NCBI RefSeq assembly: GCF_027924105.1
Contig: NZ_AP026972.1
Span: 310,001-374,000 of the forward strand
Direction: 5' to 3'
Origin: Polynucleobacter sp. KF022
Lineage (GTDB): Bacteria > Pseudomonadota > Gammaproteobacteria > Burkholderiales > Burkholderiaceae
DNA: 64,000 nucleotides
This document shows, piece after piece, positions 43,005 through 51,544 of this stretch (the stretch's first letter is position 1; each line of letters opens with the position of its first letter). The notes under the pieces were generated by a model. It had not been told where the DNA came from, did not search any database, and saw nothing but the letters and a program-made list of their open reading frames with translations. The position numbers and the translations under genes are program-made.

Positions 43005-44357
43005 ATGAACCGATCAATTAGGCTTTCAGCCCCTTGGGTGCCATATCTTGTAAGGCTGGCGGATGCCTCCATGATTCTATTGGCGGGCTTTGTTGCATTA
43101 AAGATTCGCCTAGTTCTTAATGTGGCCATTGATTTTCCTGTAGATTTATCTGGCTACTATGCCATGGGAACTATTGCCGCAATTTTATTTGCCGCATTAC
43201 CAGCCAATGTATATCGTTCTTGGCGAGCTGCCGAGTTGCCAGCCATGCTATCCGGTATAGCTGGCCGGTGGCTTGCTATTGTTAGCCTGATTCTCTTGTG
43301 GCTATTTGTTGTGAAGGCTGCTAATGATTTCTCACGTATTTGGTTCGTAGCTTGGGCATTTACTGCTATGGTTTTTTTGTGGATTGAACGCTGCGTAATA
43401 TATTTATTCTTGCGTTTTTTGCGTCATCGCGGTTTCAATTTACGCCATATTGCATTAGTGGGTGACGGTCCTGCTGCTAAGAAATTAGAGGGGCAGCTGG
43501 AAGTTTCTGGATGGAGCGGTTACACCATTGCACTTTATATTAAAAATATAGATGGCCATACCCTAAGGCAATTAGAAACGGCTCAAGTGGATGAAGTTTG
43601 GCTGGCATTACCACTTAGTGACGAGCTTGTAATTCGCAAGGTATTGGATACCCTGAGGCATAGCGCTGCAACTATTCGTTTTGTCCCGGATTTATTTGCT
43701 CTTCGTTTAATTAATCATGGCGTAACTGATGTTCTTGGTATTCCGATGTTTGATTTATCCGCCTCTCCAATGACTGGGGTTAATCAGCTATTAAAATGGT
43801 GTGAGGATAAAATTATCTCTATCTTGATTTTGTTATTCATTAGTCCGCTCATGCTGTTCTTGGCGATTGGGGTGAAACTTTCTTCACCAGGCCCTATTTT
43901 CTATCGCCAAGAGCGAATTGGCTTAAACAATAAACCTTTTAATATGTTGAAGTTTCGGTCAATGCCTGTTGATGTAGAAGTTGATGGTGTTCAGTGGGGA
44001 GGATCTGCGGCAAAGACAACTACTGCTTTTGGCCAATTTATACGACGAACTAGTTTGGATGAATTGCCTCAATTTTTAAATGTTCTTATTGGGGATATGT
44101 CTATCGTAGGGCCTCGCCCAGAGCGACCAATCTTCGTTGAGCAATTTAAGGAAGAGATTCCTGACTATATGAAAAAACATTTAGTTAAAGCGGGTATCAC
44201 TGGATGGGCACAGATACATGGTTGGCGCGGCGATACGGACTTAAAGACGCGCATTGAATACGATATCTACTATATTGAGAATTGGTCCCTGTGGTTGGAT
44301 ATAAGGATTATTGTGATGACAATTTTTAAGGGTTTTATCAATAAGCATGCATATTGA
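43005..44357 (+). CDS. wcaJ: Undecaprenyl-phosphate glycose-1-phosphotransferase (WcaJ/WbaP type)
   Basis: 450 residues. Four to five N-terminal membrane helices, a Rossmann-like middle domain (V-G-D-G-P-A-A), then one re-entrant helix and the bacterial sugar transferase domain: P-G-P-I-F-Y-R-Q-E-R-I-G, F-N-M-L-K-F-R-S-M, catalytic S-L-D-E-L-P-Q and G-P-R-P-E-R-P. This is the full-length polyprenyl-phosphate hexose-1-phosphate transferase family that starts colanic-acid-like exopolysaccharides. It attaches the first sugar to undecaprenyl phosphate. wcaJ is used for the family; the exact sugar is unknown. Confidence 0.85.
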   Translation: MNRSIRLSAPWVPYLVRLADASMILLAGFVALKIRLVLNVAIDFPVDLSGYYAMGTIAAILFAALPANVYRSWRAAELPAMLSGIAGRWLAIVSLILLWLFVVKAANDFSRIWFVAWAFTAMVFLWIERCVIYLFLRFLRHRGFNLRHIALVGDGPAAKKLEGQLEVSGWSGYTIALYIKNIDGHTLRQLETAQVDEVWLALPLSDELVIRKVLDTLRHSAATIRFVPDLFALRLINHGVTDVLGIPMFDLSASPMTGVNQLLKWCEDKIISILILLFISPLMLFLAIGVKLSSPGPIFYRQERIGLNNKPFNMLKFRSMPVDVEVDGVQWGGSAAKTTTAFGQFIRRTSLDELPQFLNVLIGDMSIVGPRPERPIFVEQFKEEIPDYMKKHLVKAGITGWAQIHGWRGDTDLKTRIEYDIYYIENWSLWLDIRIIVMTIFKGFINKHAY

Positions 44358-44388
44358 TTAAATATATGTGACTTAACGTTTTAATTTA

Positions 44389-45420
44389 TTAAGGCACCAA
44401 ACTTAAAAACAAATACTCAAAGAAAATAATTAGGTGTACCACGCCTTGAAGTAGGGTTGTTCTGCCAATTGCTAGTGTGAGCGCTCCAATAAAGAAGGTG
44501 AGATACATTAGCGTCATGTTGAGATCGCTAATTCCAAGGCTGAGTGGGAGGTTGAAGTAAATAGCAATTCCAGCAATGGTTGGTATGGATAGTCCAATAC
44601 TGGCTAATGCTGAACCAAGCGCCAAGTTCAAGCTACTTTGCAATCGATTGGCTTTGGCTGCTCGAATAGCTGCATAACCCTCGGGCAATAAAACCAACAT
44701 TGCAATCGCGATACCTACAATCGCCTTGGGTGCATCAGCAGCTTTTACGCCTGCCTCGATCGCTGGGCTAAGCAATTCAGCAAGACCTACAACAATAATT
44801 AAAGAAATGATTAATAGGATTACGCTAATGGTTGTTTTCAGATTACTTGGCTTGAGCGCATGAAAGTTAATATCGGTTTTTTTATCTTCTGCTTGAGGTA
44901 AATAGTAGTCGCGATGACTGACTGTTTGGAAGAATAAGAAAGCGGCATAGAGCGCGAAAGAAGCAATGCCTGCAAAAGCAAGCTGGCTCTTGGTGAAATC
45001 AGGTCCTGGCGTACTAATAGTTACAATCGGCATTACCAGAATGAATGTGGCTAACGCAGTGAGCACTGCTAAAGAAGAATTGGTGCCTTCATTGCGGAAT
45101 GTCAGCTCATGATGATGTAAGCCGCCAACAAAGATGCATAAACCAATCACACCATTAATCACAATCATCACAGTAGCAAATACTGCATCTCTTGCAATAA
45201 ATTGCGAGCCATCATGACCAGAAAGCATCATCGAGATGATTAAAGCTACTTCGATGATGGTGACGCTAATGGCCAGTATGAGCGCGCCATAGGGCTCGCC
45301 AGTCTTGTGGGCCACTACTTCTGCATGATGTACCGCTGCAAGCACGCCACCAATCAGGACACATGCCATGACGGCAATAAACCAGGTTTGACTGGTAAGC
45401 TCGCCAAGAGGAAGTGTCAT
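44389..45420 (-). CDS. chaA: Calcium/sodium:proton antiporter (ChaA type)
   Basis: 343 residues with eleven membrane helices and the two inverted CaCA repeats: G-E-P-Y-G-A-L-I-L-A-I-S-V-T-I-I-E-V in the first and L-L-P-E-G-Y-A-A-I-R-A-A in the second, each with the ion-binding Glu. It exchanges Ca2+ or Na+/K+ for protons at the inner membrane. It marks the end of the polysaccharide region; it converges on wcaJ and diverges from cbiX. Confidence 0.85.
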   Translation of the reverse strand: MTLPLGELTSQTWFIAVMACVLIGGVLAAVHHAEVVAHKTGEPYGALILAISVTIIEVALIISMMLSGHDGSQFIARDAVFATVMIVINGVIGLCIFVGGLHHHELTFRNEGTNSSLAVLTALATFILVMPIVTISTPGPDFTKSQLAFAGIASFALYAAFLFFQTVSHRDYYLPQAEDKKTDINFHALKPSNLKTTISVILLIISLIIVVGLAELLSPAIEAGVKAADAPKAIVGIAIAMLVLLPEGYAAIRAAKANRLQSSLNLALGSALASIGLSIPTIAGIAIYFNLPLSLGISDLNMTLMYLTFFIGALTLAIGRTTLLQGVVHLIIFFEYLFLSLVP

Positions 45421-45502
45421 ACGTATGCCTGCGTTAATGAGGGATTGCTATTAAGATAGCTTCATTATCCAATGATTAAGCGGTCTTAAGGAATTTTTTG
45501 AT

Positions 45503-45865
45503 ATGAAGGCAATTATCTTATTTGGTCATGGTGCTCGAGACAGTCGTTGGCGTGAACCATTTGATCGCCTTGCAGATCTCTGGCGTGTTCGGCAATCTGG
45601 CGTGCCTGTGGAACTGGCTTTTTTGGAGATGATGCAGCCTACTATAGAGGATGCGGTAGCTTCTTTAGTTTCTCAAGGTGCTACGCAAATTACAGTGGTG
45701 CCTGTATTTTTTGGTCAGGGCGGCCATTTACGTAATGACTTTCCAGTATTGCTAGATGCTTGTAAGTCTAAATATCCAGCAATTGCTTTAAGCGCGACGC
45801 CTGCTGTCGGCGAGGATTTGGCTGTCTTGCAAGCTATTGTTGATTTCGGGGCGAGGGCTCTCTAA
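45503..45865 (+). CDS. cbiX: Sirohydrochlorin chelatase, small CbiX type
   Basis: 120 residues, the half-size CbiX class. Metal and substrate histidines are H9 in L-F-G-H-G-A-R-D and H75 in G-G-H-L-R-N-D. It inserts Fe2+ (or Co2+) into sirohydrochlorin. In this context iron for siroheme is likely, because SUMT and sulfite reductase genes lie next to it. AAGGA precedes the ATG. Its last 78 bases overlap the 3' end of cobA on the other strand. Confidence 0.8.
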   Translation: MKAIILFGHGARDSRWREPFDRLADLWRVRQSGVPVELAFLEMMQPTIEDAVASLVSQGATQITVVPVFFGQGGHLRNDFPVLLDACKSKYPAIALSATPAVGEDLAVLQAIVDFGARAL

Positions 45866-46642
45866 GCTGCCTTCTGGCTGCACTGCGTTTCTGAGTGCTT
45901 CACCAATCATGATGAGTGCTGGGGAGTTGCGATCAAACCATTGATCTGCTTTGCCGTTAGCTAATTCATGTAGCGTACTGCTCCAAAGTCGCTCGCGTGG
46001 TGTCGATACCGCCTCTAGTATTTGCACACGCGTATTTACCGTTTGATTGGTACTTTGTTCAATGAGCTGCTGAGCAATCTTTGCAGCATCTTTGCGACCC
46101 ATGTAGTACACCAGAGTATCAGCGCTAGGATTGCTCATCGGTTGCAACTTTTCTTGGCCTAGCGATTCATTGCTACCTTCAGCTGCTTGAGCCAGGGTAA
46201 TAAAAGCAACGCTCCTACTCACTCCGCGTAGGGTCAGGGATTGCTGTAGGCTTGCTGCACCAGCCAAGGCTGCGGTAATGCCTGGAATAACTTCAACATC
46301 GATACCCATATTCTTGAGGGCCTGTATTTCTTCATCAGCGCGACCAAAGAGCATAGGATCTCCGCCTTTGAGGCGAATGATCAATTGGTGCTTTTGTGCA
46401 GCATCTACTAGACGTTTATTAATAAACTGCTGCGCAGAGGAGAGCTTGCCACAACGTTTACCAACAGGCACTAAGATTGCTTGAGGGCAGAGCTGCAGCA
46501 TTTCTGGTTCAACCAAAGCATCATGAAACACAATATCCGCTTGCGCTAGCAACTTAGCGCCACGCACAGTAATTAAGTCAGCAGCGCCAGGCCCAGCGCC
46601 TACTAAATAGACTTTACCGAAGGACGGGATATTGCTTGTCAT
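45788..46642 (-). CDS. cobA: Uroporphyrinogen-III C-methyltransferase (SUMT)
   Basis: 284 residues with the tetrapyrrole methyltransferase motifs V-Y-L-V-G-A-G-P-G-A-A-D, D-A-L-V, G-K-R (phosphate region), R-L-K-G-G-D-P and P-G-I-T-A-A. It methylates uroporphyrinogen III at C2 and C7 with SAM to make precorrin-2, the start of siroheme. There is no fused dehydrogenase/ferrochelatase domain as in E. coli CysG, so the separate CbiX may do the metal step. The C-terminal 30 residues beyond the core are weakly conserved and lie antisense to cbiX. Confidence 0.87.
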   Translation of the reverse strand: MTSNIPSFGKVYLVGAGPGAADLITVRGAKLLAQADIVFHDALVEPEMLQLCPQAILVPVGKRCGKLSSAQQFINKRLVDAAQKHQLIIRLKGGDPMLFGRADEEIQALKNMGIDVEVIPGITAALAGAASLQQSLTLRGVSRSVAFITLAQAAEGSNESLGQEKLQPMSNPSADTLVYYMGRKDAAKIAQQLIEQSTNQTVNTRVQILEAVSTPRERLWSSTLHELANGKADQWFDRNSPALIMIGEALRNAVQPEGSLESPRPEINNSLQDSQILADSRRRA

Positions 46643-46664
46643 GAGGATGGATTTCTTTTTTTGC

Positions 46665-47252
46665 TTAATTAGTTGCTAACAAACTTCGTTTGCCGCGCCA
46701 ACTATTTTGCGTCGTCACTGAAAACAAATCAAATTGCTGAAGTGCAACATTAAGATCTTGATCATGACGTAGTGCAAAACTATCAAAACCTACTCTTGCA
46801 CCTTGTAAGAGTTGGTCGATCAATACATCACCAATCATCCGAATTTCCTTATTCCAGCCCAAGCGATCGCGCAATAGGGCGGCAGTGCTAAAGCTTCTAC
46901 CATCTCTAAAGATCGGAAAGTAGGCCGCAACGAGAGGCCAGTATTGTTTACCGGCTTCTATAAGTTCGGCATGCTTGAGAATGTCATCATCAGTCGCAAA
47001 CCAAACACCAATCTGACCATTTTTTGCCTTAGCAATGACATCGGCTTCATGGTGGCGTTCAATCCACCAAGTAAATGGAGCTAATACCTTATGGGCCTCG
47101 TGCTCCAGGTCTGGTAAGCCACCTTCATCTTGGCTACCACTCCATACAAGCCATTCATTAGCAGCAAGCGCTGGCTTGCCACCTTTAGGAAAGTGCACGA
47201 TTTCCTGATGGGATGCAATTAAATGAGCAGAGCTTGTATTGGTGTTGCTCAT
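46665..47252 (-). CDS. DUF934 family protein of the sulfite reductase operon
   Basis: 195 residues, matching the DUF934 layout: a central I-G-V-W-F and a conserved F-P-I-F-R-D-G-R-S-F-S-T-A-A-L-L-R-D-R block followed by G-x-I-R-x-I-G-D-V-L. It overlaps cysI by four bases. DUF934 genes commonly accompany cysI in beta- and gammaproteobacteria, and a role in sulfite reduction is assumed but unproven. There is no cysH or cysDN here between it and cobA, unlike many Burkholderiales. Confidence 0.85.
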   Translation of the reverse strand: MSNTNTSSAHLIASHQEIVHFPKGGKPALAANEWLVWSGSQDEGGLPDLEHEAHKVLAPFTWWIERHHEADVIAKAKNGQIGVWFATDDDILKHAELIEAGKQYWPLVAAYFPIFRDGRSFSTAALLRDRLGWNKEIRMIGDVLIDQLLQGARVGFDSFALRHDQDLNVALQQFDLFSVTTQNSWRGKRSLLATN

Positions 47253-48976
47253 GATGCATCTCCCGCAGCAACTTTATCACCTACCTCATCTTTTTTCTTA
47301 GCGTTCTCGAGTTTGTCCTTATAGGCAGCCTCTTTAAAAGGCGCTACACCTAGACGGCGATAGGTGCTAATGAAGGATTCATCTTCAGTACGCTCTTTTA
47401 CATACGTATTGATGATGTTGGTAATGACATTAGGTATCTCATCAGCATAGAAAGAAGGCCCAATGACTTTGCCAATAGCAGCATCATTGCCTTGCTCGCC
47501 GCCTAAAGTAATTTGATACCACTCCTCACCATCTTTATCGACACCTAAAACACCAATATTGCCAACGTGATGGTGTCCGCAAGAGTTAATGCATCCTGAG
47601 ATGTTAAGAGAAATACCTCCTAGATCAAACAAATAATCTAAATCATCAAAACGCTCCTGAATTGCTTTAGCAATTGGGAGGGATTTAGCATTGGCAAGCG
47701 AGCAGAAATCACCACCTGGACAGGCAATGATGTCAGTGAGCAGGCCGACGTTTGGCAAAGCCACTTTTTGCCTTTTCGCTTCTTGCCAGAGTTCATATAG
47801 CTTGGATTGCTCAACATCAGCCAAGACTAAGTTTTGTTCATGGGTGGCACGCAATTCACCAAAGCTATATTGATCCGCTAGATCTGCAATTGCCAACATT
47901 TGTGCAGTAGTCACATCACCAGGAGCAACCGTACCATGTGGCTTGAGTGACAAGATCACGCTGGTATAACCGGGAACTTGATGTGACTTTACGTTTCGCT
48001 CAATCCAACGTGCAAAAGCAGCCTTCTCAGCTTCGGTAGCAAGGTCAATGACTTGCGCAGCGCTTAACGCAGTCAAGCTCTTATAGGCTGGCTTAGTAAA
48101 GTGCTGAGCAACCCGGTTCCACTCTGCTTGTGTGAAGTTATCATCACCATTTTTGATGTGTAGCCATTCACCTTCTACTTGGCGGGCAAATTCTTCAGGG
48201 CCTAAGGCTTTGACCAAAATCTTAATGCGTGCCTTGTAGAGGTTATCTCTTCTGCCAAAGCGGTTATATACACGCAGCAAGGCAGTGAGATAGCTTGGCA
48301 AGACATGCCATGGAAGGTCTTGTTTGATGAGAGAGCCCAGGATTGGTGTGCGACCCATGCCGCCACCTGCATAAATATCGGCAGTTAATTCATTGTTGGT
48401 ATTTTTCTTGAGCTCAATGCCAACATCATGACAAAGTAATACGGTGCGATCTTCTTTGGCGCCATTCACGGCAAACTTAAACTTGCGTGGTAAATGAGCG
48501 AATTCAGGATGTAACGTTGACCACTGACGCAAGAGTTCGCAAACTGGACGGGGGTCAACATACTCATCACCAGCCACTCCTGCAAAAGCATCGCTTGTAA
48601 TATTTCGAATGCAGTTGCCCGATGTTTGGATGGCATGCATTTCTACTTTAGCTAGTTCAGCCAAAATATCGGGAGTGTCTTCTAGTGTTACCCAGTTGTA
48701 TTGAATATTTTGACGTGTGGTGAAGTGACCGTAACCACGGTCATATTTTTCTGAGATGAGTGCTAAGGTGCGCAATTGCTTAGCGCTAAATAATCCGTAG
48801 GGGATGGCAACGCGCAGCATAAATGCGTGGCGTTGGTGATACAGACCATTTTGAAGGCGAATAGGGCGGAATTCTTCTTCTGCCAAAGTGCCATTGAGGC
48901 GTCTAGATACTTGATCTCTAAATTGGGCAACCCGTTGGTCTACCAGGGTCTGGTCAATGTGGTCATATTTATACAT
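47249..48976 (-). CDS. cysI: Sulfite/nitrite reductase hemoprotein subunit (CysI)
   Basis: 575 residues with two ferredoxin-like and two sirohaem/4Fe-4S domains. The Cys ligands for the siroheme-linked cluster are C-P-G-G-D-F-C and G-C-I-N-S-C-G-H; S-G-N-C-I-R-N-I-T lies in the first half. It reduces sulfite to sulfide in cysteine synthesis. It starts the operon cysI-DUF934-cobA on the minus strand, so the cofactor and the enzyme are made together. Nitrite reduction is an alternative since the family overlaps, but the DUF934 partner favours sulfite. Confidence 0.88.
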   Translation of the reverse strand: MYKYDHIDQTLVDQRVAQFRDQVSRRLNGTLAEEEFRPIRLQNGLYHQRHAFMLRVAIPYGLFSAKQLRTLALISEKYDRGYGHFTTRQNIQYNWVTLEDTPDILAELAKVEMHAIQTSGNCIRNITSDAFAGVAGDEYVDPRPVCELLRQWSTLHPEFAHLPRKFKFAVNGAKEDRTVLLCHDVGIELKKNTNNELTADIYAGGGMGRTPILGSLIKQDLPWHVLPSYLTALLRVYNRFGRRDNLYKARIKILVKALGPEEFARQVEGEWLHIKNGDDNFTQAEWNRVAQHFTKPAYKSLTALSAAQVIDLATEAEKAAFARWIERNVKSHQVPGYTSVILSLKPHGTVAPGDVTTAQMLAIADLADQYSFGELRATHEQNLVLADVEQSKLYELWQEAKRQKVALPNVGLLTDIIACPGGDFCSLANAKSLPIAKAIQERFDDLDYLFDLGGISLNISGCINSCGHHHVGNIGVLGVDKDGEEWYQITLGGEQGNDAAIGKVIGPSFYADEIPNVITNIINTYVKERTEDESFISTYRRLGVAPFKEAAYKDKLENAKKKDEVGDKVAAGDAS

Positions 48977-49031
48977 ATGCCACGATTGTCGAAGGTTTTT
49001 TATATACTTTCAAATACTGAAAAATCCTTTT

Positions 49032-49053
49032 TATATATCTAAATAGATATATA
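49032..49053. promoter_or_regulatory. Inverted repeat upstream of cysI
   Basis: TATATATCT and AGATATATA form a perfect nine-base dyad with four bases between them, about 55 bases upstream of the cysI ATG. The position suits an operator or activator site for the cysI operon, for example for a LysR-type regulator such as CysB. No regulator is encoded nearby. Confidence 0.4.
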
Positions 49054-49142
49054 GATAATTCATCCCTTGCTTTTAAGCCTTGCTAAAGGGGTTTTTAAAT
49101 TTTCACAAAGGAAGCGGTATATTTTAAGGTCCAAAAGAGGTG

Positions 49143-49871
49143 CTAACCTGATTGTTTTTGAAAGGCAAAAGCAAGGTTTTCAGAACAGAAATCTTGCGTT
49201 GGATAAAACACGATAAAAACAAAGCCGTTAATTATTTTTCTAAAAAAGAGTGCGATTAGCCTTCTGAGGGTAGAAATTGGATTTTTGCGTAGTAATGTTT
49301 CTGCTTGGCCGCAGCAATACAGTAAATTCATATTTAATTGTTTTGCAAAATAATGAATTTTTCCAGAACCCAGAATCGTAATATGAGTCACATCACCATG
49401 TTGTAGGCTTAGGCCAAAAGGTGAATCCCCATTTGGGGAGCGCCCTAAAAATATCCCCCCCGGTTTTAAAATACGCCGAATTTCTTCAAGGAAAAATAGC
49501 AGATCATCTTGGGGAATATGCTCTAAAACATCAAACGCAACCACTAAATCAAATTGATTATTCGAAAACTCGCTTAGGCTTTCCGTATGTAATGCCTGAA
49601 AGCCAGCATTGGAAGCAGCATTTACTAGGTGGGGGTTAGCTTCTGTACCGACTATATTCCAGCCTTTATCAAGGCCAAATTTCAGGAAATGACCATTTCC
49701 AAAACCAATCTCCATTACTGAAATTGGTTTATCAATATTCAATGGAAGCCGCTTTAATTCAGCGGCAAAATAATGCTTATCCTTAAACGAGAGCTTGCCA
49801 AAATCAGTGGATCCCCATGACTTCCAGTCAAGATAGTTAGAGTTAAATTTTTCTGGCGTGTTATTGGGCAT
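49143..49871 (-). CDS. Class I SAM-dependent methyltransferase
   Basis: 242 residues. SAM motif I is M-E-I-G-F-G-N-G-H-F, motif II ends T-E-A-N-P, and motif IV is V-A-F-D-V-L-E-H-I-P. The post-motif L-K-P-G-G-I-F is typical. A hydrophobic stretch near the C-terminus could touch the membrane. Sugar or lipid methylation is likely as it lies beside another methyltransferase/glycosyltransferase fusion, but the substrate is not identifiable. Confidence 0.75.
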   Translation of the reverse strand: MPNNTPEKFNSNYLDWKSWGSTDFGKLSFKDKHYFAAELKRLPLNIDKPISVMEIGFGNGHFLKFGLDKGWNIVGTEANPHLVNAASNAGFQALHTESLSEFSNNQFDLVVAFDVLEHIPQDDLLFFLEEIRRILKPGGIFLGRSPNGDSPFGLSLQHGDVTHITILGSGKIHYFAKQLNMNLLYCCGQAETLLRKNPISTLRRLIALFFRKIINGFVFIVFYPTQDFCSENLAFAFQKQSG

Positions 49872-50014
49872 TTAAATATATGGTGAGGCAATTTGCTAAA
49901 TGTTGTAATTGTCATTGATAAAGGTAGCTTTGGCAAACTGTAAGAAAACCCAGTGATTATTAAGCTGGGAATTTGGGTATTTGAATTGGTTGCATAAGCT
50001 GTAAAGGTTATTTC

Positions 50015-51529
50015 GTGACTAAAAAAGTAAACCTGACTTTAAATATTTATGAATGTCACGAGCTGGGTTATATTTCTAATATGAATATGAACCCAAACAC
50101 CAATCCGTATGAACTAGAGTTTTCTGAGTATCAAGAGCGACGTGGGCAGTTTTGGGACTCAGTGAACAGTTCTCGTAGCCACTCATTAGGCGCATATTAC
50201 CAAAAGAGATTGGCGCATGTTTATCAAAATATAGTACCGAGTAATTGCAAAGTTTTGGAATTGGGCTGTCGTGGTGGTGATTTATTGCATGCTCTTAAGC
50301 CTTCGATTGGAGTGGGCGTAGATTTCAGCGAGCAAGCACTCATTAAAGCACGTAAGCATTATCCTAGTTTGCAATTTATTTGTGCTGATGCTCAGCAGCT
50401 TGATCTAGGTGATCAAGTCTTTGATTACATAGTCATCTCAGATTTAGTAAATGATTTATGGGATGTACAAACAATGTTAGAAAGCATGCATCCGTATTGT
50501 CATGCTGAGACGCGTATCGTATTTAACTTTTTTAGTCATGCTTGGAATATTCCCTTACGAGCGGCTCGCGCGCTAGCTTTAGCTACTCCAAATCTACCTC
50601 AGAACTGGCTGACACGCCACGATATGAATAACCTGCTGGAAATCTCGCAGTACGAGAGTCTGCGCCAGTGGCGAGAAATTATTGCGCCAATTCATATTCC
50701 GTTGATCTCCAATTTCTGTAATCGTTATCTGGCCAAAATTTGGCCCTTTGAACTATTGGCAATCACCAACTTCATCATTGCAAGACCGGTGGGTATGCAA
50801 GAAAAGAAAAATCCTAGCGTTTCTGTCATCATTGCTGCCCGCAACGAGTCTGGTCATATTGCTGAGCTCTTTGAACGCGTTCCTCACATGGGATCTGCGA
50901 CTGAGATCATTTTTGTGGAGGGCAACTCGACTGACGATACCTATGATGTTATTGCTAGCGAGATGGCCAAGCGACCTGAGTGCAATTGCAAATTACTTAA
51001 GCAAACTGGCAAAGGTAAAGGCAATGCAGTCCGCAATGGTTTTGATGCGGCTACCGGTGACATCTTGATGATTTTGGATGCCGATATTACTGTACCCCCC
51101 GAAGATTTAACCCGTTGCTACAACATTATGGCAAGCGGGCTTGGAGAGTTTGTGAATGGGGTGCGCTTGGTATACCCCATGCAAGATGAAGCAATGCGTT
51201 TTTTAAACTTACTTGGCAATAAGTTTTTCTCATGGGCATTTAGTTGGCTGATTGGTCAGCCTATACGAGATACCTTATGCGGCACTAAGGTTCTTTGGAA
51301 AACGGATTACGAACGGATTGCTGATAATCGTAAATACTTTGGCGATTTTGATCCATTTGGCGATTTTGATCTGCTCTTTGGTGCGGCCCGCCTAAATCTC
51401 AAAATTGTTGAGGTGCCCATTCGGTATCGGGCAAGGCGTTATGGCGAGACCAACATCTCCCGCTGGAGTCACGGCTGGCTATTACTCAAAATGGTGGCTT
51501 TTGCCGCCCGCAGAATTAAATTTACTTGA
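50015..51529 (+). CDS. Fusion: SAM methyltransferase plus GT2 glycosyltransferase
   Basis: 504 residues with two domains. Residues about 50-220 form a methyltransferase (L-E-L-G-C-R-G-G-D, G-V-D-F-S-E, Y-I-V-I-S-D-L-V). From about 265 a GT2 domain begins with V-S-V-I-I-A-A-R-N-E, with E-G-N-S-T-D-D, L-D-A-D-I and the closing R-R-Y-G-E-T-N-I-S, close to DPM1-like enzymes. GTG 50015 has an AAGG site eight bases upstream; ATG 50081 is a possible later start. The pairing of methylation and polyprenyl-phosphate sugar transfer suggests one pathway, perhaps a lipid-linked methylated sugar. Confidence 0.75.
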   Translation: MTKKVNLTLNIYECHELGYISNMNMNPNTNPYELEFSEYQERRGQFWDSVNSSRSHSLGAYYQKRLAHVYQNIVPSNCKVLELGCRGGDLLHALKPSIGVGVDFSEQALIKARKHYPSLQFICADAQQLDLGDQVFDYIVISDLVNDLWDVQTMLESMHPYCHAETRIVFNFFSHAWNIPLRAARALALATPNLPQNWLTRHDMNNLLEISQYESLRQWREIIAPIHIPLISNFCNRYLAKIWPFELLAITNFIIARPVGMQEKKNPSVSVIIAARNESGHIAELFERVPHMGSATEIIFVEGNSTDDTYDVIASEMAKRPECNCKLLKQTGKGKGNAVRNGFDAATGDILMILDADITVPPEDLTRCYNIMASGLGEFVNGVRLVYPMQDEAMRFLNLLGNKFFSWAFSWLIGQPIRDTLCGTKVLWKTDYERIADNRKYFGDFDPFGDFDLLFGAARLNLKIVEVPIRYRARRYGETNISRWSHGWLLLKMVAFAARRIKFT

Positions 51530-51544
51530 CTTCAAGGCTAAAAA

